Source: Parashewanella curva (GTDB lineage Bacteria > Pseudomonadota > Gammaproteobacteria > Enterobacterales > Shewanellaceae). From it: a stretch of DNA of 64,000 nucleotides. Numbering within the stretch: the first letter of the stretch is position 1; every line of letters begins with the position of its first letter. Shown in pieces: positions 49,423-58,412 of the stretch. The stretch spans positions 1 to 64,000 of the forward strand of contig NZ_ML014761.1 in NCBI RefSeq assembly GCF_003675895.1, given 5' to 3'. The notes below the pieces were generated by a model. It was not told the origin of the DNA. It saw nothing but the letters and a program-made list of their open reading frames with translations, and did not search any database. Both the position numbers and the translations under genes were made by a program.

Positions 49423-49638
49423 ACTAACTTATGAATGCTTTGAATCCCGCAATGCTATCTCAATCAGAGTTTACAGTGTAGTTATATACAAAATCTTGTT
49501 TCATATTGAGATAACTTACTTTCTGGCAACAAGTGTAGGATTCATATCTCTCTAGATCCAAGATCAGAAATCTATTCTTCCCTAGTTTCTCGCTCAGTTA
49601 GAAACCCAACGGTGGACTTGTCTGCAATCAAATTTGGC

Positions 49639-50181
49639 TTACTTTTTCCATTTCCATCGATTTTTTTTCGCTTCATCAGCGGTCTTCTGGTGAATGGTGA
49701 GGAGTTGTCCGCTCCCATCATGAGCATCATAATAAATTCTGCGTGTAGATTTTTTTTCATCGAACTCTCTTTGTCTAATAACAGCCTGTTGTGCCACACT
49801 GAGCAGAACACCTATTCTGTCTCTTATCTGAAATTGCTTTTGTACTTTTGCTAAGTAGGCATTATGTTGATCTTCAACGCTTGTCTTATTCAAAAACTCA
49901 ATTATGGCTTCGCTTATCTCATCTCTTTTTAATAAGACATCACCCGTATAGGTCTGCGTTTTATGGGTATTAAAAACACCAAGCTTTTTGGCAGTGTATG
50001 TATAACTATAAGTTAACGTGGCTTCTACAGGTTCAGACTCTGTTTCTTCCCCCTTTTTACGAGCAGGAACCACGGCTGATAAAGCAGAATAGTCCTCATC
50101 AGATAATTGAAATGGTTTGCCCTCATTCCAGACCGTACGCAATGTTACTGTTGGACGCGATGAAACGACAGATTCTGCCAT
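49639..50181 (-). CDS. Unrecognised 180-residue soluble protein with an A8 tract near its end
   Basis: No family is recognised. It starts MAESVVSSRP with GGAG upstream, has an acidic, Glu-rich middle and a basic C-terminus ending NRWKWKK. Eight consecutive A at 49661-49668 (on the minus strand) lie 7 codons before the stop. With seven A the frame would continue KKIDGNGKSKPNLIADKS... to a stop at 49572, replacing the last 7 residues by about 30 and giving a protein-like tail. Slippage, a disrupted end, or a sequencing error are all possible. No neighbour on its strand. Confidence 0.65.
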   Translation of the reverse strand: MAESVVSSRPTVTLRTVWNEGKPFQLSDEDYSALSAVVPARKKGEETESEPVEATLTYSYTYTAKKLGVFNTHKTQTYTGDVLLKRDEISEAIIEFLNKTSVEDQHNAYLAKVQKQFQIRDRIGVLLSVAQQAVIRQREFDEKKSTRRIYYDAHDGSGQLLTIHQKTADEAKKNRWKWKK

Positions 50182-50483
50182 ATAGACTCCATAATTTAAT
50201 GATTAATCTGCCTAATATTTTAACGGTGTATGCCTTACTTTCTCCTGAACACTCACTTCATAGAAGAGTTAATCTAAAAAAAGCAGCTAGTTAGGTTGCT
50301 TTTGAGCAAATTGAATATAACCTGCGCCGTTCAACACACGTTAAGTGATTATCACTTATAGTTTCTGATAACTGATAAATAGTTTGATCATTCAGCATTA
50401 CTTCACCATTGAAATTTGACCTAATTCACAGACAATATTTTTAAGTTAAGGCTACGAGCCTTAAAGATAAAGAGGGACAAAAA
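50182..50483. other. Intergenic region with a 15-bp palindrome
   Basis: This 302-base AT-rich gap separates two divergent genes. The only clear structure is AAGTGATTATCACTT at 50343-50357, an inverted repeat with a one-base centre that could be an operator for the gene at 50484. No ORF with a ribosome-binding site and no repeat were found. Confidence 0.35.
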
Positions 50484-50846
50484 ATGAAAAACTTATTGTT
50501 AATTTTACTTTTTTTTCCATTCACAGCTTTTTCGGCTATTCATGACGGTCACACTATTGATAGGCATAAATTTAACTGTAAAGGAGAATTGGATGTCACT
50601 TCGAAAGATGGAAGCAGTAAAACAATTTTTCAATTAAGTGGACAATGCCTGTTTAATGGTTATGACGTTCAGTTATTTATACCTGGCTTTGGATACGGCT
50701 CTCACTTTACCGCTGACTTACTCAAGTTAGATATTAAAGATGTATTTCAGGCATACAACACCAATGATCCAGTTTTTAAAGCCATTACTGAATGGAAAAT
50801 GGCTGTCGACTTTAACTCTATGCCTGTGAGTAATTTTAATCAATAA
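50484..50846 (+). CDS. Small exported protein of unknown function
   Basis: 120 residues. The signal peptide ends near AFSAI. The mature protein has two cysteines (in NCKGEL and GQCLFN) that probably form a disulfide, and no membrane helix. It begins with a good AGAGGGA ribosome-binding site. It is convergent with the ferritin gene. Confidence 0.72.
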   Translation: MKNLLLILLFFPFTAFSAIHDGHTIDRHKFNCKGELDVTSKDGSSKTIFQLSGQCLFNGYDVQLFIPGFGYGSHFTADLLKLDIKDVFQAYNTNDPVFKAITEWKMAVDFNSMPVSNFNQ

Positions 50847-50871
50847 AAAAGCAGCCGGAACAGGCTGCTTT
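50845..50871 (-). terminator. Terminator of the ferritin gene
   Basis: AAAGCAGCC (50848-50856) and GGCTGCTTT (50863-50871) pair around GGAACA. On the minus strand a run of six T follows, ending the ferritin transcript. The plus-strand tract is weak. Confidence 0.8.
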
Positions 50872-50904
50872 ATGTAAGAACGAATTTGTTAATTTTAGGG
50901 GTAA

Positions 50905-51438
50905 TTACCCAGCACTGATCTGAGCATTCATCACACTTTCATGCCCCTTTCCTGCCATAACTTCTAAATCTTTATCGATAAAGAACAAGGCTTTGCCGTC
51001 TTCACCCACTAAACGGATTTTATCGACTATAGACTTAAACAGCTTTTCTTCTTCATGTTGTTCAGCTACATACCATTGTAAGAAGTTAAAGGTGGAATAG
51101 TCGTGGTTAGTAAAAGCATGATGCGCCAGTTCATTAATCTTACCCGTGATCATTTGCTCATGCTCATAAGTATGCTCAAACAAAGATAATAGCGATTCAA
51201 ATTCAGACTGCGGTGCTTCAATGGCTCCTATTAATGGCATGCCACCTGTTTCACTGACATAAGTGAATAAACGGCGCATATGCTCCATTTCTTCTTCAGC
51301 ATGCCCACGCATAAATTTAGCAGCACCATCAAAACCTTTATCTTCACACCAAGCGCTCATTTGTAGATATAAGTTAGAAGAAAAAAACTCTAAGTTGATT
51401 TGCTCATTCAACTGTTTAACCATTACATCCGTTAACAT
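50905..51438 (-). CDS. ftnA: Ferritin (non-haem)
   Basis: 177-residue four-helix iron storage protein. The ferroxidase residues are visible as [11 protein letters not shown] (Glu in helix A), [11 protein letters not shown] (Glu/His in helix B), [14 protein letters not shown] in helix D, and an [10 protein letters not shown] segment in helix C. It stores iron as a mineral core in the cytosol and lowers oxidative stress. It is monocistronic and divergent from moeA. Confidence 0.96.
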   Translation of the reverse strand: MLTDVMVKQLNEQINLEFFSSNLYLQMSAWCEDKGFDGAAKFMRGHAEEEMEHMRRLFTYVSETGGMPLIGAIEAPQSEFESLLSLFEHTYEHEQMITGKINELAHHAFTNHDYSTFNFLQWYVAEQHEEEKLFKSIVDKIRLVGEDGKALFFIDKDLEVMAGKGHESVMNAQISAG

Positions 51439-51566
51439 TCATATACCTCAATTAAGTCAAAGACTTCATAATGCACTTATTGTGAGCCATTGCAGGTAAA
51501 AAAGCAACCAAAGGAAGCCGCATAACACATTGTTAAATAAGAATAATTTTTATTTGTAAATCTGTT

Positions 51567-51608
51567 TTGTTGTAGATCAACTCCAGCAAAAGTATATTTC
51601 TCTACACT
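51567..51608 (+). promoter_or_regulatory. FNR-like box and promoter upstream of moeA
   Basis: TTGTTGTAGATCAA (51567-51580) matches the FNR site TTGATN4ATCAA at 9 of 10 positions. A -10-like TACACT lies at 51603-51608, so transcription near 51615 would put the box centre at -41.5, the classic class II position. No -35 is needed in this arrangement. Confidence 0.55.
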
Positions 51609-51670
51609 TGCGCTTATCCCTAAGCTAATGGCAGCATTACACTAATCGCCAGACATTATAAGAGAACACT

Positions 51671-52924
51671 ATGCCCACTTCATCCGATCCATGTGCCAAG
51701 CCTGAACTGATCCATCCAAATGATGCACTTCCAATGTTACTGGAGCAAGTCAACGCAATTACTGATACGCTATCCTTACCGTTAGAAAATGCACTTGATC
51801 ATGTACTAGCTGAAGATGTGATATCCACTGTCAATCTCCCCCCTTTTGATAATTCCGCCATGGATGGTTATGCGTTTCGTTTTGCTGATCTCAATTCAAA
51901 AACCGATACCACCAGCTTAACGCTTGTGGGTGAAGCCTTTGCTGGCCACCCGTTTACTGGTGAAATTCCAGCAGGAGCTTGTGTTCGTATTATGACAGGA
52001 GCTCAAATACCCAGTGCGTTAGATACGGTGCAGATGCAAGAGCAAACAGAAATTCAAGGCGATAAAATCTGCGTTACCCACACTAGGAAATCTGGGGCTA
52101 ATGTGCGTTCAAAAGGTGAAGAAGTCAGTGTGGGGCAAACGGTGCTCAAAGCTGGTACTTTAATTCGAGCAGCAGAACTTGGCGTACTCGCCACTTTAGG
52201 GCAAGCCAAGGTAACTGTATTCCATATGTTAAAGGTGGCGTTTTTCTCAACCGGTGACGAACTCAAGCCAGTGGGCACTGAGCTTCAACCAGGGCAGATT
52301 TATGATTCCAACCGTTACTCGATTCGTGGGCTTCTATGTAAAACAGGCGTGGAGTGGATTGATCTTGGAATCATTGAAGATTGTCCCAATGCGATCAAAC
52401 AAGCTTTTTTGAATGCCTCAGAGCAAGCCGATTTGGTATTAACCTCTGGCGGCGTTTCGGTGGGTGATGCCGATTATGTCAAACAAGTCTTGCAAGACGT
52501 CGGAAAAATCACTTTCTGGCGTCTCGCCATGAAACCGGGTAAACCTTTTGCAATGGGTGCATTACCTAATGCGATTTTCTGTGGTTTACCGGGGAACCCT
52601 GTTGCCTCAATGGTGACTTACTACCAATTAGTGCTGCCTCTCATTTATAAAATGCAAGGGCGTGGTGAGTTAAAGCGGCATCTCGTAAGCGCGACCTTAG
52701 TCCATGATATTCGACGCAAACCGGGTCGTGTGGAATATCAGCGAGCCGTGGTATCTCGAAATAAGCATGGAGCGCTTGAAGTCAGCACCACTGGTGCGCA
52801 AGGCTCAGGCATGCTCACATCGATGTCTTCAGCCAATAGCTTTTTAATTGTACCAAGAGAGCAAGGTGAAATGACTGCGGGAAGCCAAGTTACTGTTGAG
52901 CTATTCAATCACGTTTTATCATAG
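51671..52924 (+). CDS. moeA: Molybdopterin molybdenumtransferase MoeA
   Basis: 417 residues. MoeA inserts molybdate into adenylylated molybdopterin. Typical segments are PPFDNSAMDGYAFR, IPAGACVRIMTGAQIP, FFSTGDELKPVG, IYDSNRYS, LTSGGVSVGDADYVK and FCGLPGNPVASMVTYY. It is followed 6 bases later by moeB, so the two form an operon, as in E. coli. Confidence 0.97.
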   Translation: MPTSSDPCAKPELIHPNDALPMLLEQVNAITDTLSLPLENALDHVLAEDVISTVNLPPFDNSAMDGYAFRFADLNSKTDTTSLTLVGEAFAGHPFTGEIPAGACVRIMTGAQIPSALDTVQMQEQTEIQGDKICVTHTRKSGANVRSKGEEVSVGQTVLKAGTLIRAAELGVLATLGQAKVTVFHMLKVAFFSTGDELKPVGTELQPGQIYDSNRYSIRGLLCKTGVEWIDLGIIEDCPNAIKQAFLNASEQADLVLTSGGVSVGDADYVKQVLQDVGKITFWRLAMKPGKPFAMGALPNAIFCGLPGNPVASMVTYYQLVLPLIYKMQGRGELKRHLVSATLVHDIRRKPGRVEYQRAVVSRNKHGALEVSTTGAQGSGMLTSMSSANSFLIVPREQGEMTAGSQVTVELFNHVLS

Positions 52925-52933
52925 GGAGTAGTG

Positions 52934-53695
52934 ATGACAGACACAGTGGAGGACTTGCTAACGGATCAAGAAATGCTGCGCTATAGCCGCCAGATTTCGA
53001 TTAAGTCAATGGATATCGATGGCCAAGAAAAGCTCAAGCAGGCGCGTGTTTTGGTATTCGGTGTTGGCGGTTTAGGCTGCGCGGCCAGTCAATATTTGGC
53101 TGTAGCCGGTGTGGGACATCTTACGCTTGTTGACTTCGATACCGTTGCGCTTTCTAATTTACAACGCCAAGTGCTGCACCATGATGCCGATGTCGGTCGT
53201 GCTAAGGTGGATTCTGGTGCAGACAGTCTAAGGCAACTTAACCCTCATATTGATGTTGAAACCATTAATGAATCTCTTGATGAATCTGAAATCTCTGCAT
53301 TAATTGCTAACTATGATGTGGTGGTGGATTGCACCGATAACCTCACCATTCGTCAGCAATTAAACCAAGCCTGCTTTCAGCATAAAACATCATTGGTTTC
53401 TGGCGCCGCTATTCGTATGGAGGGGTTGCTGACAGTATTCAATTACCAAGCTGACACCCCATGTTATCAGTGCTTTTCACGCTTATTTGGCGAACAGCAG
53501 CTCTCTTGTGTCGAATCAGGTATTTTAGCACCTGTGATAGGGGTTATAGGCAGCTTGCAAGCATTAGAAGCCATCAAGTTAATCACACAAATGGGTGAAC
53601 CATTGATTGGTCGCATTTTGATGTTTGATGCGATGACATTAGAGTGCCGAGAAATGAAGCTCAAACCGAATGAGCGATGCACCGTGTGCCGTTAA
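52934..53695 (+). CDS. moeB: Molybdopterin-synthase adenylyltransferase MoeB
   Basis: About 253 residues of the E1-like family. It adenylates the C-terminal glycine of MoaD for sulfur transfer. It has GVGGLGCAASQYL (ATP-binding), VDFDTVALSNLQRQ, and CYQC plus CTVC zinc-binding pairs. An ATG at 52934 is chosen over the GTG at 52931 because AGGGAG lies five bases before it. Confidence 0.96.
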   Translation: MTDTVEDLLTDQEMLRYSRQISIKSMDIDGQEKLKQARVLVFGVGGLGCAASQYLAVAGVGHLTLVDFDTVALSNLQRQVLHHDADVGRAKVDSGADSLRQLNPHIDVETINESLDESEISALIANYDVVVDCTDNLTIRQQLNQACFQHKTSLVSGAAIRMEGLLTVFNYQADTPCYQCFSRLFGEQQLSCVESGILAPVIGVIGSLQALEAIKLITQMGEPLIGRILMFDAMTLECREMKLKPNERCTVCR

Positions 53696-53703
53696 TTCCC
53701 AAA

Positions 53704-53740
53704 TACGGCTTTTTTCCCTAAAAAGCCGCATTTTCTTTTA
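53704..53740. terminator. Bidirectional terminator between moeB and the MarC gene
   Basis: ACGGCTTTTTT pairs with AAAAAGCCGC around CCCT. T-rich sequence follows on both strands, so it ends moeB on the plus strand and the MarC-family gene on the minus strand. Confidence 0.75.
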
Positions 53741-54373
53741 CTGTGGCATCCAGTGGTTTTGAATATGAACCACACTTCCGGTTAATAAAAACTCCACCGC
53801 CATTGAGGCAATGATTAACCCCATCAATCGATTGATAACACTCGTAACATTGTCGCTTAGCAGCTTTCCAAAATGATTGGTTAACCAAAACATTAACATG
53901 ATGATCAAGGTGTTGGTTAATATTACTCCAACCATCAATAACTCATGCAATAGGGATGGATGCATGTGTGTATAAATCACCACAGTGCTAATAGAACCTG
54001 GTCCGATCAACATCGGCATTGCCAAAGGCACAACCGCAATTGCCATTGGGCTAGAGCCTTGCTCACTGTCCTCTGTTTTACTATTACTTCCTTTATCGCC
54101 AGCAAGCTGCAGCGCACTTAAAAATAATATCGCACCACCAGCAACCTTAAAGGCTTCAATAGAAATCGAGAAAAAATTAAGAATGCTTTCCCCCAAAAAA
54201 GTAAACATGGTCAATATCAAAAAATACAACAGCGCCGTGATCCCAATGGTTTTTAACTTTTCAGTCTGACTGTAATTTTTTGTTAACCCCAAATAAACAG
54301 CTGAAGCCGCAACTGGAATGGTAATTGCGAATAAACCTACCGTGAGCTTGATGTATTCATTAATTTCTATCAT
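53738..54373 (-). CDS. MarC family inner-membrane protein
   Basis: 211 residues with six predicted helices. The conserved VPLAMPMLIGPGSISTVV segment is diagnostic, and an acidic Ser-rich loop lies at about 92-108. MarC proteins have no established transport substrate, and the early link to multiple antibiotic resistance was not upheld. It is convergent with moeB. Confidence 0.92.
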   Translation of the reverse strand: MIEINEYIKLTVGLFAITIPVAASAVYLGLTKNYSQTEKLKTIGITALLYFLILTMFTFLGESILNFFSISIEAFKVAGGAILFLSALQLAGDKGSNSKTEDSEQGSSPMAIAVVPLAMPMLIGPGSISTVVIYTHMHPSLLHELLMVGVILTNTLIIMLMFWLTNHFGKLLSDNVTSVINRLMGLIIASMAVEFLLTGSVVHIQNHWMPQ

Positions 54374-54561
54374 CGAACAAAATCCCTTATTTAAGCCTTT
54401 TTACCCACCTTTTTATATTAGTTGGGCACATGCCAATGAAGACTGGCCTTATTAGCTTAGTACAGTTGCAAGGGGTTTCGAGTTACGCTGGTTATTTTAA
54501 AAATTGAACAAAGTTGTTGGTTACTGCGTACATAAGACAAAGTACTTAAAGATAAATAGTC

Positions 54562-55272
54562 ATGAAAATTTTAATCATTGGTGGTAGTGGTGGTATTGGT
54601 CAGGCACTGATTAAAGAAGCACTGCAACGATTTGAAGGGGCAAACATTTACGCCACTTATCATAAAAATAAACCTCAATGGAATTTACCTTGTTTGACTT
54701 GGTTACCTCTTGATGCCACAAACGAAAACCAAATATTCAAGTTGTCTCAAAAAATTACTGATTTAGATTTATTGATTAATTCTATTGGATTTTTGCATTC
54801 CCCCAGCCAGTTACCAGAAAAAAGTGTGCAACAATTTGATGTCGACTTTTTTCAGCAAAACCTAAGTCTTAATACCTTACCGACTTTACTACTGGCGAAG
54901 CATTTTCAGTCAGCATTTAAAAACGCTGGTAATCAAAGTCGTTTTGCGGTCTTCTCGGCCCGTATTGGCAGTATCAGCGATAATCGCTTAGGAGGTTGGG
55001 TAAGTTATCGCAGCAGTAAAGCCGCACTGAACATGGCGATTAAAACCATCAGCATCGAATGGCAGCGCACAGTAAAAAACGTCTGTTTGTTTGCCTTTCA
55101 TCCCGGCACCACAGATACCGAACTGTCCAAGCCGTTTCAACACAATCTCAAGCCACAACAATTACAAACCGCTAAACATACGGCTGAAGCTTTTTTTGAT
55201 GTATGCGGGCAATTAACGAGTGCCGACAGCGGCTGCTTCGTGGACTATCAAGGTAATTCGATAACGTGGTGA
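54562..55272 (+). CDS. Short-chain dehydrogenase/reductase (C-factor-like)
   Basis: 236 residues. The Rossmann motif GGSGGIGQAL is at the N-terminus and YRSSKAALNM carries the catalytic Tyr and Lys; a serine in the preceding ARIGSISD stretch completes the triad. It resembles the C-factor/CsgA-type SDRs found widely in gammaproteobacteria. The substrate is unknown. It is alone on its strand and converges with the ETF oxidoreductase gene. Confidence 0.9.
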   Translation: MKILIIGGSGGIGQALIKEALQRFEGANIYATYHKNKPQWNLPCLTWLPLDATNENQIFKLSQKITDLDLLINSIGFLHSPSQLPEKSVQQFDVDFFQQNLSLNTLPTLLLAKHFQSAFKNAGNQSRFAVFSARIGSISDNRLGGWVSYRSSKAALNMAIKTISIEWQRTVKNVCLFAFHPGTTDTELSKPFQHNLKPQQLQTAKHTAEAFFDVCGQLTSADSGCFVDYQGNSITW

Positions 55273-55277
55273 GCATA

Positions 55278-55303
55278 AAAAAACCCCTACTTTTTTTGCA
55301 GAG
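55278..55303 (-). terminator. Terminator of the ETF oxidoreductase gene
   Basis: On the minus strand CCTCTGC and GTAGGGG pair (two G-T pairs) around seven A, followed by seven T. It lies 30 bases past the stop. Confidence 0.7.
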
Positions 55304-55332
55304 GCTCTTGTTGTCAAAACATCATGAGTAAA

Positions 55333-56982
55333 TCACATATTCGGATAGTTCGGACCACCGCCACCCTCTGGCGTTACCCAAGTGATGTTTTGGCTTGGAT
55401 CTTTAATATCACACGTCTTACAGTGAATGCAGTTTTGACCATTAATGACAAAGGTCTTTTCACCGGCCTCTTCCACGACTTCATACACGCCAGCAGGACA
55501 ATAACGCTGTGCAGGTTCATCGTATTTTTCAAGGTTCACTGAAATCGGAATAGTTACGTCTGTCAGTTTTAAGTGACACGGCTGATCTTCTTCATGGTAA
55601 GTATTGGATAAATAAACCGATGACAGTTTATCGAAAGTTAACTTACCGTCTGGCTTAGGATAATCAATCACTTTATAAGCCGATTTTTCCGCCATCTGAG
55701 CATAATCAGGGGTTTCATCACGAAGCGTGATTGGGAATTTACCGCCAAACCAGTTTTGGTCAATATAGTTAAACGCGCCACCCAGCAGCGTGCCGAATTT
55801 ATGCAGCGCGGGACCAAAGTTACGAGAGCTATATAACTCTTGGTACAGCCAGCTTTGTTCAAATTTGGTTTGGAAACAATCTAAGTCTTTGCCCCCCTCA
55901 ACACCAGCCATCAGTGCTTCTGCAATGGTTTCAGCGGCAATCATGCCACTCTTCATGGCGGTGTGAGTGCCTTTGATTTTTGAGAAGTTAAGCGTACCTG
56001 CATCACAACCCACCAATAGACCACCGGGGAAGCTCATTTTCGGTAATGAATTTAAGCCACCTTTGGCAATGGCTCTAGCACCATAAGTGACACGTTCACC
56101 ACCTGCTAATTCTTTGGCAATCACAGGGTGCGTTTTGTAGCGCTGGAATTCATCAAACGGGCTAAGATGTGGGTTTTGGTAATTAAGATCAATAATCAGC
56201 CCCACCACCACTTGGTTATCGTCAGCGTGGTATAAGAAACCACCGCCCGATGCGCCCTCGGTTAGCGGCCAGCCGCCTGTATGCACCACTTTACCCGCTT
56301 GGTGCTGTTCGGCAGGAATAGTCCAAATCTCTTTAAAACCAATGCCATAGTGTTGCGGTGTCTTACCGTTATCCAAATTGAATTGCTGAATTAACTCTTT
56401 ACCAAGATGACCCCGACAACCCTCAGAAAATACTGTGTATTTAGCATGCAGTTCCATACCTGGCATGTAGCTGTCTTTGGGTTCGCCGTTTTCACCCACA
56501 CCCATATCACCAATTAAAATCCCTTTTACGCTGCCATCTTCATGATATAAGGTTTCACTGGCGGCAAACCCAGGGAAAATTTCTACGCCTAAGCCTTCGG
56601 CTTGCTCAGCCAGCCAACGGCATAAATTACCGACACTGATAATATAATTGCCTTCGTTGTGCATGGTTTTAGGCACAAATGCGTTCGGCATTAAGCGGCT
56701 ATTTTGCTCTGAATTAAGCAAATAAATTTCGTCATGAGTCACTGTGGTTTTCAGTGGTGCACCTGTTTCACGCCAATCACTGAAGAGTTCATCGAGCACC
56801 TTAGGCTCAAATACCGCACCTGATAATATATGAGCCCCAACCTCAGAGCCTTTTTCAACCACACACACGGTTAACTCTTTTTCGGTATTTTGGGCAATTT
56901 GCATAAGACGACAAGCCGTTGCCAGACCGGAAGGACCAGCCCCAACAATTACTACGTCAAATTCCATCGATTCGCGTTCCAT
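55333..56982 (-). CDS. Electron transfer flavoprotein:ubiquinone oxidoreductase
   Basis: About 549 residues. The FAD-binding GAGPSGLATACRLMQ is at the N-terminus and the 4Fe-4S cluster cysteines are near the C-terminus in CPAGVYEV and CIHCKTCDI. It passes electrons from ETF (fatty acid and amino acid oxidation) to the quinone pool at the inner membrane. An ATG at 56982 is chosen for its distance from AAGGTG; in-frame ATGs at 56985 and 57033 are alternatives. ETF subunits are not in this window. Confidence 0.96.
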   Translation of the reverse strand: MERESMEFDVVIVGAGPSGLATACRLMQIAQNTEKELTVCVVEKGSEVGAHILSGAVFEPKVLDELFSDWRETGAPLKTTVTHDEIYLLNSEQNSRLMPNAFVPKTMHNEGNYIISVGNLCRWLAEQAEGLGVEIFPGFAASETLYHEDGSVKGILIGDMGVGENGEPKDSYMPGMELHAKYTVFSEGCRGHLGKELIQQFNLDNGKTPQHYGIGFKEIWTIPAEQHQAGKVVHTGGWPLTEGASGGGFLYHADDNQVVVGLIIDLNYQNPHLSPFDEFQRYKTHPVIAKELAGGERVTYGARAIAKGGLNSLPKMSFPGGLLVGCDAGTLNFSKIKGTHTAMKSGMIAAETIAEALMAGVEGGKDLDCFQTKFEQSWLYQELYSSRNFGPALHKFGTLLGGAFNYIDQNWFGGKFPITLRDETPDYAQMAEKSAYKVIDYPKPDGKLTFDKLSSVYLSNTYHEEDQPCHLKLTDVTIPISVNLEKYDEPAQRYCPAGVYEVVEEAGEKTFVINGQNCIHCKTCDIKDPSQNITWVTPEGGGGPNYPNM

Positions 56983-57155
56983 CATTTCACCTTTTGCTTT
57001 GATGTCTTGATACTTCGATTTTATTGTTCTCAATAAGCGGGTATTTGAAGTTTAATTGTACCCATTGAGCGGCTATCGAATGTTTTTTAGGCTCACCTTA
57101 CCTCAAATGTCGCGTTCAAACAAAAAAGAGCCCACCCACGCAGCGAATTAATTTA

Positions 57156-57171
57156 TGTGATCTTACTCTCA
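57156..57171. promoter_or_regulatory. Possible CRP-like site upstream of moaA
   Basis: TGTGATCTTACTCTCA carries the CRP half-site TGTGA and, six bases later, TCTCA, one mismatch from TCACA in each unit sense. It lies between the ETF oxidoreductase and moaA genes and could serve either. Weak evidence. Confidence 0.3.
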
Positions 57172-57196
57172 CCTGTCACAGATAATTAACGCGACC

Positions 57197-57257
57197 TTGA
57201 TAAGGGTCAATAATTCATCTCCTTTAGCTGTCTTATCGATTCGGCATTTCGTATACT
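57197..57257 (+). promoter_or_regulatory. FNR-like box and promoter of the moa operon
   Basis: TTGATAAGGGTCAA (57197-57210) matches TTGATN4ATCAA at 9 of 10 positions. A -10 TATACT lies at 57252-57257, so a start near 57265 places the box centre at about -61, the class I FNR position. No good -35 is present, as expected for an activator-dependent promoter. Confidence 0.55.
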
Positions 57258-57265
57258 CAAATCAC

Positions 57266-57408
57266 AACGAATCTCCGAGCTTGTCATTCTAAGTTTATTT
57301 GAATATGAATGACTGGCCGTAACGAACAATAGATCAGAGTTAAGCGGTCTAATCGTTACCAGGGTGGTCTCAGAAATGGTACCACCTCCCGAATTTGGAA
57401 AGGTGATC
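57266..57408 (+). promoter_or_regulatory. Structured moaA leader, candidate molybdenum cofactor riboswitch
   Basis: The 140-base leader holds three paired segments: GTCATTC/GAATGAC, GTAACGA/TCGTTAC and GGTGGT/ACCACC, with CTCCGAGC at about 57273-57280 just before them. moaA leaders of many gammaproteobacteria carry the Moco RNA motif (Rfam RF01055), a proposed riboswitch sensing the cofactor. The last stem lies just before the AAAGGTG ribosome-binding site, so a translational switch is possible. Assignment rests on position and pairing, not on an alignment. Confidence 0.5.
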
Positions 57409-58389
57409 ATGTCTCAATTAGTCGATGATTTCGGCCGTAAGTATAGTTACTTGCGCCTATCGGTAACCGATGTCTGCAATTTTAAATGCAGCTACTGCTT
57501 GCCCGATGGTTATAAACCCGAAGGTAAGCCATCATTCTTGCGCTTAGATGAAATTCAGCGTTTATTGCGCGCCTTTGCCAGTGTAGGGACTCAAAAGGTC
57601 AGGATCACCGGTGGTGAGCCTACATTGCGTAAAGATTTTACTGACATCATTCGTGCAGCCAATGACACCAAGGGTATTAAAACCATTGCCACCACTACTA
57701 ATGGTTATCGCTTAGAAACACACGCGAAGGAGTGGTTTGATGCAGGCCTTAGACGCATTAACGTGTCAATGGACAGCCTTGACCCTAGGCAGTTTCAACA
57801 AATTACGGGTGAAAATAAGTTTCATCAAGTGATGCGTGGTATTGATGCAGCCTTAGAAGCAGGCTTTAAACGCATCAAAATCAATGCAGTATTGCTCAAA
57901 GGCCTCAATGATAACGACCTGCCAAAGTTTTTGTCTTGGCTTAAAACTCGCCCAATCGATGTGCGTTTTATCGAATTGATGGAAACCGGCTTAGGTCGCG
58001 ATTACTTCCAAGAACATCACCTTAGCGGTAATACCATCAAGGCTAAATTACTGGCACAAGGTTGGTTTCATCAACTGCCACAAGCCACTGATGGACCGGC
58101 GATAAACTTTTGTCATCCTGATCATCAAGGTCGAATAGGGCTTATCATGCCTTACTCGAAAGATTTTTGCAGTACATGTAATCGTCTTCGAGTCTCCGCT
58201 ACCGGTAAATTGCATTTGTGCCTGTTTACTGAAGCTGGCGTTGTTTTGCGTGATTTATTACAGGATGACAATCAGCAACAAGAATTGATTGAGCGTCTGC
58301 ACCAGCAACTGCACCAGAAAAAAGCTACTCATGATCTCCATCATGGTATCACTGGCATCACCAAACATCTGGCGTCAATCGGCGGATAA
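57409..58389 (+). CDS. moaA: GTP 3',8-cyclase MoaA
   Basis: 326 residues. It is a radical-SAM enzyme making the first molybdopterin intermediate from GTP. Cys23, Cys27 and Cys30 (CNFKCSYC) bind the SAM cluster; a second cluster is bound by C-terminal cysteines ([18 protein letters not shown]). The start has AAAGGTG seven bases upstream; an in-frame ATG 45 bases earlier lies inside the leader and is rejected. It heads moaA-moaB-moaC-moaD-moaE-modABC. Confidence 0.97.
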   Translation: MSQLVDDFGRKYSYLRLSVTDVCNFKCSYCLPDGYKPEGKPSFLRLDEIQRLLRAFASVGTQKVRITGGEPTLRKDFTDIIRAANDTKGIKTIATTTNGYRLETHAKEWFDAGLRRINVSMDSLDPRQFQQITGENKFHQVMRGIDAALEAGFKRIKINAVLLKGLNDNDLPKFLSWLKTRPIDVRFIELMETGLGRDYFQEHHLSGNTIKAKLLAQGWFHQLPQATDGPAINFCHPDHQGRIGLIMPYSKDFCSTCNRLRVSATGKLHLCLFTEAGVVLRDLLQDDNQQQELIERLHQQLHQKKATHDLHHGITGITKHLASIGG

Positions 58390-58412
58390 CACCCACAATA
58401 ATAGGTAATACC

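Noticed and set aside
57207-57410. Minus-strand open frame opposite the moaA leader
   Set aside because: It covers the moa promoter and leader structure, without a ribosome-binding site.
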